A stretch of DNA of 64,000 bases from JAFGHJ01 sp964418485 (GTDB lineage: Bacteria > Hydrothermota > UBA3072), in NCBI GenBank assembly GCA_964418485.1, contig CAYQMH010000004.1:1-64000 (forward strand). Direction: 5' to 3'. Both the position numbers and the translations under genes were made by a program. The notes below the pieces were generated by a model. That model was not told the origin of the DNA. It ran no database searches and saw only the letters and a program-made list of their open reading frames with translations. The stretch's first letter is position 1. Each line of letters starts with the position of its first letter. Shown piece after piece: positions 44,530 to 51,239 of the stretch.

Positions 44530-44820
44530 CTAATTTGACCATGGGGTGCGGCCACCACCGCCTCTTCCGAAATTTTCAGTACGAGGTCGAGCTTTAGTTA
44601 CTTTCAGTTCTTTTCCTTTGAGTTCTTTGCCGTTTAAACCGGCAATTGCTGCTTCTGCTTCGCTTTCCTTTGGCATTTCAACAAATCCAAAGCCTCTATT
44701 TTCGCCTGTGTACCTGTCTTTGATTAGTCTAACAGAAGTTAGCTCACCGTAAGATGAAAATTCTTTATTCATTTCTTCTTCGGTCAATTGTGATGAAATG
44801 TTACCTACATATATATTCAT
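44530..44820 (-). CDS. RNA-binding protein with one RRM domain
   Basis: 96 aa from the ATG at 44820, which has AAGGAGG 5 nt upstream; longer frames lack this. RNP2 is IYVGNI and RNP1 is RGFGFVEM, both intact. A glycine-rich tail (FGRGGGG) follows. Such proteins are RNA chaperones, often cold-induced. The promoter lies 175-200 nt upstream, giving an unusually long leader. Confidence 0.93.
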   Translation of the reverse strand: MNIYVGNISSQLTEEEMNKEFSSYGELTSVRLIKDRYTGENRGFGFVEMPKESEAEAAIAGLNGKELKGKELKVTKARPRTENFGRGGGGRTPWSN

Positions 44821-45000
44821 ATTACCTCCTTTTAGGTTTGAATATTTACATGTTTTCGTAAATGTAATTAAATCCGAATACAATCCTGCAGAAAAAGTAT
44901 TGAGATGTCTAACCGGCAAAACCAGAATGGAGATAAAAAAGTATTAACAATTATATTCCGAACGATCTTGAAGGTTCCATAACCTACATTTACTGCGTCT

Positions 45001-45028
45001 ATAATACTTGATTTTCAAGAAAAGTCAA
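45001..45028 (-). promoter_or_regulatory. Promoter of the RRM gene
   Basis: Minus strand TTGACT (45023-45028), 16-bp spacer, TATTAT (45001-45006). The next 175 nt up to the RRM ATG have no gene and would be a leader. Confidence 0.65.
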
Positions 45029-45035
45029 GGGGGGG

Positions 45036-45364
45036 ATTCACCACAGAGGTCACAGAGCAAAACAAAACACACAGAGAGTACAGAGAAAAAAAGTATTTTT
45101 TTGTTTTTAAAACCCACTTCCCCGCACAAAATTATTCTCACGCAAAGTCACAGAGAACACAAAGAAAAAAATATTTGTGTTTTTAAAATTCGTTCCCATT
45201 GACTTGATTCTTTAAATCCGTTATTATTATGAAAAAAAAGTTGATCAAATAACGAAAAAGAAAATCTGTTGAATAAAGTGAATGATGGCAAAATCTTTGT
45301 GATAAAATTGGAGAGTTAAATTAAAGGATTTTTTTTACTGATAGAAAAATTAAAAGAAATATTA
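45036..45364. repeat. Gap with CACAGAG-type repeats before the HEIAH gene
   Basis: ACCACAGAGGTCACAGAG (45040), ACACACAGAGAGTACAGAG (45066), ACGCAAAGTCACAGAGAACA (45140). A possible promoter TTGACT (45201) / TATTAT (45224) with a 17-bp spacer points right. The remaining bases before 45365 show no other gene. Confidence 0.5.
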
Positions 45365-46645
45365 ATGGCTTCATTATTTTTTACGCTGTTTTTCACTCAA
45401 AGTTGTTTTGCTTTGGAAGATAGTAATATTTATGATAAATATTCTTTTATATCAGGAAATGAACAACTATCTGAAAGAGTACTTATGCTTGACTTATCAA
45501 ACCCTTTAAAAAATTATGAGGCAAATTCAAATTTGTTCCTTTCTATAAATCAATTATCAGGAAGAGCTAATGACTTTTTAGGAATATGGCTTAATGGTGA
45601 TAATTATAGATGGTCCAGAATCTTGCTGTTATGTGGTTCATGGTGGCTATCCGTCGGTGAATCATATTATTCTCACGAAATTGCGCATTTATTCAGGCCA
45701 AGAAGGAATGGATTAAAATGCTACGTTGATATTGATATGAATGATTGGTGGTCTCATTTATGGCCTAGATATAAAGCATTAGTTTCAAGTTATCGAGAAA
45801 TGACTGATGAGGATTTTCTTGGAGTGGTGGTTGAGGGTTTAAATCAGTGGGAATTTAATTCTTTTAATAAATGGTCTTTAAGCGTAAAACAGAATCAACT
45901 ATCTCTTAATGATGTTGTTTACTTTTTTATAGAAAAATTATGGGATATGGAATACATATTACATGTCGGATTTGACGATTTTACCCCCAGATGGAAACTA
46001 GATTATATTGCTTTTCTTGGGTATTGTGATGTTAGAAATCTGCATAGTGATATTGATGTTTATACGATATATCTTTCTAATTTTAATGATATTGAATTGA
46101 AAAAAACCGAATATCTGGGTCAAACAATGCTGGCAGATTTGCTTTCATTTCATACCTGGGAAAGTATTTTTTTGATTATAAAGTACTTGTTTTCCGGAAA
46201 TAGATACTCCAGCCCCTGGAAAATTGAATTTAGCGATAATTTAAAAGTTTTACCGCCAATAATTAATATTTACGCAACTTCTAAGGGAGGGTTCTTTAAT
46301 TCAACATCATTAATAAAGGTAGGGAAAAGTCATAATATATTTTTATCTTTTGGTTTAGATGCTGATGGGGTTGGAGGTGGCGAGGTGGATTGCTTTAGAC
46401 TGGGTGTGAATTATCAAGACTTAAATATAGCAAAATTTTCATTTGCTCCTTTTTTCAATATTAATACTACAAGGAATTTACAATATAAGGGTGCTTCAAT
46501 TGGAATGTGTATAAACTTCAGAATCAATGAAAATATATTATTTAGAACAAAGTACGAATACAATGATAATGATATAATAGAAAATGTAGTAAAAAATAAA
46601 GACGAAGGCTCCCTAATCACATTGGGTTTTGCCGTAAGAATTTGA
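45365..46645 (+). CDS. Exported protein with HEIAH zinc motif and beta-rich C-terminus, unknown
   Basis: 426 aa, unrecognised. A signal-peptide-like N-terminus (LFFTLFFTQSCFA) is followed by a hydrophobic stretch and SHEIAHLF at about 103-110, where HEIAH (104-108) fits the HExxH zincin motif. VVVEGLNQ (about 150) could give a further ligand. The last 150 residues look like outer-membrane strands (SLIKVGKSHNIFLSFGL, FAPFFNINTT, TLGFAVRI). The frame is open 8 codons upstream to an ATA (IEKLKEIL), which would give a charged signal-peptide start. GC content is lower than in neighbours. Confidence 0.6.
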   Translation: MASLFFTLFFTQSCFALEDSNIYDKYSFISGNEQLSERVLMLDLSNPLKNYEANSNLFLSINQLSGRANDFLGIWLNGDNYRWSRILLLCGSWWLSVGESYYSHEIAHLFRPRRNGLKCYVDIDMNDWWSHLWPRYKALVSSYREMTDEDFLGVVVEGLNQWEFNSFNKWSLSVKQNQLSLNDVVYFFIEKLWDMEYILHVGFDDFTPRWKLDYIAFLGYCDVRNLHSDIDVYTIYLSNFNDIELKKTEYLGQTMLADLLSFHTWESIFLIIKYLFSGNRYSSPWKIEFSDNLKVLPPIINIYATSKGGFFNSTSLIKVGKSHNIFLSFGLDADGVGGGEVDCFRLGVNYQDLNIAKFSFAPFFNINTTRNLQYKGASIGMCINFRINENILFRTKYEYNDNDIIENVVKNKDEGSLITLGFAVRI

Positions 46646-46650
46646 TGAAC

Positions 46651-46712
46651 AAACAAAGCACACAAAGACACAAAGAAAATAGGACGCAGATGAACGCAGA
46701 TTTAAAAGAATT
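46651..46712 (+). repeat. CACAAAG and GACGCAG repeats
   Basis: ACAAAGCACACAAAGACACAAAG joined directly to ATAGGACGCAGATGAACGCAG, showing that the two repeat types can occur as one block. Confidence 0.6.
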
Positions 46713-46779
46713 TTTTGTTGTTTTATACCTCTGACTTACTAATTCTTAATACTCAAATTATATAAAATCTTTTCACATT

Positions 46780-46848
46780 TCAATGCCTGACCCTGTTGAT
46801 ATGACCCTGTTGATACTGTTGATATTCACAATGCCTGACCCTGTTGAT
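46780..46848 (+). repeat. Short direct repeats, CCTGACCCTGTTGATA units
   Basis: CAATGCCTGACCCTGTTGATAT occurs twice in variant context (from 46780 and 46829), with a third partial GACCCTGTTGATA at 46802 and a shorter CTGTTGATA. Spacing is about 14 and 34 bp. It lies downstream of the two convergent genes on either side. Confidence 0.65.
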
Positions 46849-46881
46849 ATTAAAAATAAGTCCCCTACTTTTATTACTTCA

Positions 46882-47550
46882 TCATCTCCTTTGACGACAC
46901 TTTTTGTGTTCGCGCGCATTTTCTAGAGTAAAAATTAAGTCCTCACCATCACCAATAGAGGGGATATATTGATACGTAGTGCGTGATTTCCAGAAGTGTT
47001 CCTCTATATCGCCGAGAAGTTTTTGAATCTTTTCCAGAATATTCTCAATATAAGTCCGACTAATACCGGGTAGAGGGTCAGAGTGATATTGAAGTGTGGT
47101 TTCAAGATCTTCATGTGCAAGAAGGCGATTCCGTACCTTTCGTAATGGCTCATAATAGCCCTTAAGTTCCTTCAATTCTGACTGCCATTTGTCGAATAGA
47201 ATCGTATCTATGGAGGGTTTTAACTTATCTATTAAATAATCCAAAGATACATTTTTTTTACCACGCGATTCTTTAGGATCCATGAATCGAGAGATTGCTA
47301 GTATTACATCGTGGCGCATAATACGATCCAATAATCCAAAGAATGAAGATGCAGCCCAGTTTAAAAGACCTACACGTTCAGGAGAAGTCCCAAATAGGGA
47401 TTTATAGTTTTGCCAATTCAAGTGTAAGTAAGCAACATTGGTCAAAAGCTCATAAAATAACTCTCCCGTTCCCTTTGGAAAGAGTGCACGCGCTTTTTCT
47501 CGAACCTCTTCCGGAGTCTGATGATTCTTCATTTTCTTATTCGTATTCAT
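46882..47550 (-). CDS. HEPN domain protein, AbiU2-like
   Basis: 222 aa, all helical. The segment GLLDRIMRHDVILAISRFMD followed by NVSLDYLID and LRKVRNRLLAHEDLE has the pattern of AbiU2-type HEPN proteins; R140 and H146 make the Rx4-6H motif of HEPN RNases. AbiU proteins act in phage defence by abortive infection in Lactococcus. A divergent nuclease gene 237 bp away supports a defence setting. The N-terminus is charged and has no membrane segment. Confidence 0.72.
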   Translation of the reverse strand: MNTNKKMKNHQTPEEVREKARALFPKGTGELFYELLTNVAYLHLNWQNYKSLFGTSPERVGLLNWAASSFFGLLDRIMRHDVILAISRFMDPKESRGKKNVSLDYLIDKLKPSIDTILFDKWQSELKELKGYYEPLRKVRNRLLAHEDLETTLQYHSDPLPGISRTYIENILEKIQKLLGDIEEHFWKSRTTYQYIPSIGDGEDLIFTLENAREHKKCRQRR

Positions 47551-47561
47551 TTTATAATAAA

Positions 47562-47589
47562 AATTTAAAAAAGCTTACTGATAAGTCAA
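47562..47589 (-). promoter_or_regulatory. Promoter of the AbiU2-like gene
   Basis: Minus strand TTGACT (47584-47589), 16-bp spacer, TAAATT (47562-47567), 11 nt before the ATG; TTATAA a few bases nearer is an alternative -10. Confidence 0.5.
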
Positions 47590-47691
47590 TAGACTATGTC
47601 CGGGAACGCTGTGACTTGAGAATCGCAAGACGTGAGTCAAAAAAATGTCGTAGCAGTTTAATATAGATTTTAAACTCAATTCTGAAAACCC

Positions 47692-47721
47692 TTGACATCC
47701 TACCCACTTTTGAGGTATATT
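47692..47721 (+). promoter_or_regulatory. Promoter of the nuclease gene
   Basis: TTGACA (47692-47697) and TATATT (47716-47721), with an 18-bp spacer. A GAAGGAGG follows at about 47724, over 50 nt before the ATG, so it is not that gene's ribosome binding site. Confidence 0.5.
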
Positions 47722-47787
47722 GTGAAGGAGGAAGCAACAATTTAAAGTTCAAGAAGTGGTCACTATCGTTCTTGTTGTTAAGAAAAG

Positions 47788-48786
47788 ATGAAAGATATTG
47801 CTTGTAAAGATAACACAATAGCTGAAGAGAAGGGACTGCCCTATCCAATAGTATTATATCCCAAGCATTATGGAGTATTTATAGGCTTTAAAAGGAATCT
47901 TACAGATTCACAAGTTTTTTTCTGCTCATGTTTTAAAGAAGCAATAGTGAATTACATAAAGCATCAACTGGAAAATCCTAGTATTGGAACATATGGTAAT
48001 GGTCAAAAAAAATTCTTTCTGGATTATGGTAAGTTTCCTACGAACTTTATTCAGCAGATAAAAAATTATCCACAAAACGATAAAATTGTACAAATGTTTC
48101 ACTTTGAAAACAAACTATGTCACGGATGTAATAATTCTACGCCTTCATATAGATATTGTCATGAAATGTATGGCTCGGTTTTCAAACAAAATTATGGATG
48201 GTACATTAATAAACAAGCCTATGAATGGGGTATTATAGGAAATGAAGTTAATTTTAAATTATGCCCGGATGAAATCATAGACTTATTAAAAATAGAGCGT
48301 AAAGAGTACTTTAATTTGTTCCAAGAACTCATATCAAGTAAAAAGTTAGAAAAAGCGCTTGAATTACAGAGTAAATTTAATAAACAACAAAGAAAAATCT
48401 GGAATGTTATAGAAAATGAAGTTAGAGGAAGATTTGGACATAAGAAAATAGGGGAAGCATGGACTAGTGAAACAATCCTTTATTACATAATTGAAAAACT
48501 TTATCCGGAAAGAACTATATTTCGTCATTTTCGCCCAGAATTTCTGGAAGGATTAGAAATAGATATATTTATAAAAGAATTTAATTTAGGCATCGAATAT
48601 CAGGGAATACAACATTATAAACCAGTAAAACATTGGGGAGGAGAAGCTGCGTTAAAAAAATTAAAAGAGAGAGATGATAAAAAGAAAAAAATTTGCGAAT
48701 CACAAAATATAAATTTGATTTACTTTAAGTACGATGAGGATCTAAGTGAAGAATTTGTTTCGAATAGACTTAAACAATATATCTAA
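47788..48786 (+). CDS. PD-(D/E)xK-family nuclease with Cys-rich N-terminal region, unknown
   Basis: 332 aa. The C-terminal 120 residues look like a VSR/homing-endonuclease-type fold: SETILYYIIEKLYPE, then D259 in LEIDIFI, E270 and Q272 in GIEYQG, QHYKPVKHWGG and KKKKICESQNINLIYFKYD. The catalytic line is D...ExQ, a known variant of ExK. The first 150 residues have paired Cys/His (CSC, CHGC with a later C-H) that could bind zinc. No clear family name. An in-frame stop lies just upstream of the ATG. Confidence 0.68.
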   Translation: MKDIACKDNTIAEEKGLPYPIVLYPKHYGVFIGFKRNLTDSQVFFCSCFKEAIVNYIKHQLENPSIGTYGNGQKKFFLDYGKFPTNFIQQIKNYPQNDKIVQMFHFENKLCHGCNNSTPSYRYCHEMYGSVFKQNYGWYINKQAYEWGIIGNEVNFKLCPDEIIDLLKIERKEYFNLFQELISSKKLEKALELQSKFNKQQRKIWNVIENEVRGRFGHKKIGEAWTSETILYYIIEKLYPERTIFRHFRPEFLEGLEIDIFIKEFNLGIEYQGIQHYKPVKHWGGEAALKKLKERDDKKKKICESQNINLIYFKYDEDLSEEFVSNRLKQYI

Positions 48787-49026
48787 CAACATAAAATCCC
48801 TGCTAATCGTGTCCTTATCCTGTCTTGTATTAGGGTTATGGGATTGGTTTCGAACAACACAAATATATTTTTTTCTTCGTGCCTTAGTATCTTTGTGTGA
48901 GATTGATTTTGGGTCGGGGGTTGGGTATTAACGAAAAAAATCTCTGTGTGCTCTGTGTGTTTGGTTTTTCTCTGTGCTCTCTGTGGTTCAATCTTTTTTT
49001 CTATGGTTTTTATACCAGGGCTATAC
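48787..49026. repeat. Gap with reverse CACAGAG-type repeats
   Basis: TTCGTGCCTTAGTATCTTTG (48879), CTCTGTGTGCTCTGTGTGTT (48944) and CTCTGTGCTCTCTGTGG (48970). No gene. Confidence 0.5.
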
Positions 49027-49055
49027 TTGACTTTCTTTCGGGTTTGCCTTATTAT
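49027..49055 (+). promoter_or_regulatory. Promoter of the MNT gene, leaderless type
   Basis: TTGACT (49027-49032) and TATTAT (49050-49055), 17-bp spacer (16 if TTATTA is used), 6 nt before the ATG at 49062. No Shine-Dalgarno. Confidence 0.6.
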
Positions 49056-49061
49056 TTTTAT

Positions 49062-49409
49062 ATGAGAACATTAGAAGAAATAAAAGTATTAAGGAAAAAC
49101 GAAAAGGAAGCATTGAGTGAATTAAAATCTCAACTTAAACAGAGAATTCCGGATGCGGAAATTATATTATATGGTTCAAAAGCAAGAGGAGATTCTGAAG
49201 AGTTGTCGGATATAGATATATTGATTCTTATAGATAAAAAGGTAGATAGAAAACTAAAAGAAAAAATCGTTGACATAAGGTATGATATCGAATTGAAATA
49301 TGATGTTGTCTTTGGACTTGTTATTGAAAATAAGGATTTCTGGGATTCTTCGTTAGCTAACGCAATGCCTTTCCATAAGAATATAGAGAGAGAAGGTGTT
49401 CTTCTTTGA
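49062..49409 (+). CDS. MNT-type nucleotidyltransferase (antitoxin of MNT/HEPN pair)
   Basis: 115 aa from the ATG at 49062, directly after its promoter. GSKARGD begins at residue 38 and the metal-binding SDIDIL gives Asp50 and Asp52, the minimal nucleotidyltransferase pattern. In MNT/HEPN pairs the MNT protein adds AMP to, and silences, the HEPN toxin. The last 4 bp overlap the HEPN gene. Confidence 0.85.
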   Translation: MRTLEEIKVLRKNEKEALSELKSQLKQRIPDAEIILYGSKARGDSEELSDIDILILIDKKVDRKLKEKIVDIRYDIELKYDVVFGLVIENKDFWDSSLANAMPFHKNIEREGVLL

Positions 49410-49813
49410 AAAAAGAGTTTATAGATCTCACAAAATACAGATTAGAGAAAGCGCAGAATACACTATCAGACGCAAAGAAATATATCGAAGAAGCTACTCC
49501 TGAATCAACAGTAAACAGAATTTATTATGCAATGTTTTACGCGGTTAATGCTTTACTCATAGCAAATGGTTTATCATCTACAAAACATTCCGGAGTTAGA
49601 GCTATTTTCAATAAAGAATTTATAAACGAGGGACTAGTAAAAAAAGAGCTCGGCAAATTTTACTCCGAGATGTTTGACAATCGGCAGGAAGGCGATTACA
49701 GAGATTTTGTAAAATTCGAAAAGGAGGACGTGAAGTTTTGGCTTGAGAAAGCCACTGAGTTTGTAGACGTAGTCGAAAGTCTGACCAACAAAGCGATTAA
49801 AGAAAGTAAGTAA
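49406..49813 (+). CDS. HEPN domain protein (toxin of MNT/HEPN pair)
   Basis: 135 aa with a TTG start overlapping the MNT stop (TTGA). YYAMFYAVNALLIANG, KHSGVRAIF and NRQEGDYRDF are the hallmarks of the HEPN (UPF0332-like) family. The RxxxxxH RNase motif is not clear in this copy. The usual role is a toxin or RNase controlled by the MNT partner. Confidence 0.82.
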   Translation: MKKEFIDLTKYRLEKAQNTLSDAKKYIEEATPESTVNRIYYAMFYAVNALLIANGLSSTKHSGVRAIFNKEFINEGLVKKELGKFYSEMFDNRQEGDYRDFVKFEKEDVKFWLEKATEFVDVVESLTNKAIKESK

Positions 49814-50075
49814 AATATTTTAGAAACCACGATTACAGCATATCATAAAAATAAACTTTTAACTTAAAAAACAAATAAAAAACTTTGTGTCTTTGTGCCT
49901 TAGTGGCAAAATTAGGATTTCGGATTTAGGGGATGGGATTTAGTAAAAAAAGATTTGTGTCATTCGTGTTATTTGTTGTTTCTAATCTTGGGAGGTGGGT
50001 GTTAAACAAATTATGATTCTTTGTTGTTTCTCTGTGTTCTCTGTGTGTTTAGTTCTTCCTCTGTGGTCTCTGTGG
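49814..50075. repeat. Gap with reverse CACAGAG-type repeats
   Basis: CTTTGTGTCTTTGTGCCTTAGTGGC (from 49882, read in two parts), GTGTCATTCGTGTTATTTG (49958) and CTCTGTGTTCTCTGTGTGTT followed by CTCTGTGGTCTCTGTGG up to 50076. No gene. Confidence 0.5.
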
Positions 50076-51239
50076 TTAAAAAGCGAAAAATAAATATCCG
50101 CCGATGTCGAAACCATTCTCGTTTGTCAGGCCATAAATGTAATCACCTTCTATGCCCACTTTTAAATTGTTTCTTAAGGCATAACCTAAATCGGCGCCGA
50201 TAAAGTAATTTTCGGTACCGTTGCTGTATCCGTATATATTAGCACTTATTAATTCTGAAAAAACGGTACTTAAACCAGCCCTCAAGATATAATCGTAACC
50301 GGATTCTAAGGGGTATTCAAATTCAAAAAATGTTTCTCTATATGTTCCTTTTACACCGATAAAGTCTGAAGAGTTGTTTAAATAGTGAGAATAGATCAGA
50401 GATAATGGTAAAATACTTTTTGATTGACCGGACTCTACTCTGTAATATGTATCGGTCGACGCGTATTCACGCAGGTACTGCGGAGATTGGCAGTATAAAT
50501 AAGCGGTTCCTGTTTTATTCAATAGATTCCCTTTTATATATAGGTCATAAATCGGCAAAAAGTAAATTAATTCGGGGTAGACCTTCTCATCGAACCAGAC
50601 TGCACCGGCTTGAATAGGATATTTTTCGTATAAAACTTTTGCATTGAAATCTATGAAAAATCCAGCCTGGATATTAAACTTAAATGGACTATATTTAAAG
50701 TTGATATCGGCAACTCCTATGAGTGTATCGGAGTATACACCGGAAAAATCAAAATCGATTAAATCATATATGTTTCCTATATTGAATTTATAAACCGGTT
50801 TATGTAATTCTCCGCCGTAGACAGCTCCGTTAACGTAAAAATTTTCTACAGAAGTTCTTGAGAAAATTTGTATGGATGAGTTTTCTGCGGTAGAGTTCCG
50901 GGTAGAATTCAATCCGACTTCCAGGGGATAAAAAATTTTTCTGCTGTAACCGAGAAGATAACCTCTGAAATATGTTCCGGCAACGCCTTCCGCCCGTAAG
51001 CCTATATTTCTATCAATTATTTTTTTATCTCTAACTTCGAAGACGGGCAACCCTTTTTTAGTATTTATGATGGAAGGTGGAAGATATTCTGACTCAAACG
51101 GCAAAGACTGTTTTTTTATGGGTTTGACTTTAATTTTTCTCTCCCCGTACACTTTTACTTCGGGAATATCCAGAATGTCAGCATTTAAATTAGATACTAA
51201 GAAAATTAAAATTGTAGAAAAAGCTGAAATCTTTCTCAT
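50076..51239 (-). CDS. Predicted outer-membrane beta-barrel protein, unknown
   Basis: 387 aa. A signal peptide (residues 1-20, ending NLNA) precedes a short polar linker and then repeated amphipathic strands rich in Tyr and Phe, ending in GYLFFAF with C-terminal Phe, the usual barrel signal. DIPEVKVYGERKIKVKP near the N-terminus resembles the start of TonB-linked proteins but no plug is present. It overlaps the TPR protein gene by 4 bp and is probably its outer-membrane partner. Confidence 0.65.
   Translation of the reverse strand: MRKISAFSTILIFLVSNLNADILDIPEVKVYGERKIKVKPIKKQSLPFESEYLPPSIINTKKGLPVFEVRDKKIIDRNIGLRAEGVAGTYFRGYLLGYSRKIFYPLEVGLNSTRNSTAENSSIQIFSRTSVENFYVNGAVYGGELHKPVYKFNIGNIYDLIDFDFSGVYSDTLIGVADINFKYSPFKFNIQAGFFIDFNAKVLYEKYPIQAGAVWFDEKVYPELIYFLPIYDLYIKGNLLNKTGTAYLYCQSPQYLREYASTDTYYRVESGQSKSILPLSLIYSHYLNNSSDFIGVKGTYRETFFEFEYPLESGYDYILRAGLSTVFSELISANIYGYSNGTENYFIGADLGYALRNNLKVGIEGDYIYGLTNENGFDIGGYLFFAF

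Noticed and set aside
45230..45260. Short frame starting ATGAAAAAAAAG after a promoter-like sequence
   Set aside because: It stops after 7 codons and is not in frame with the HEIAH protein.
48782..48870. ATCTAACAAC after the nuclease stop looks like the inverse core of an attC site
   Set aside because: No GTTRRRY box or complementary arms follow at a suitable distance.
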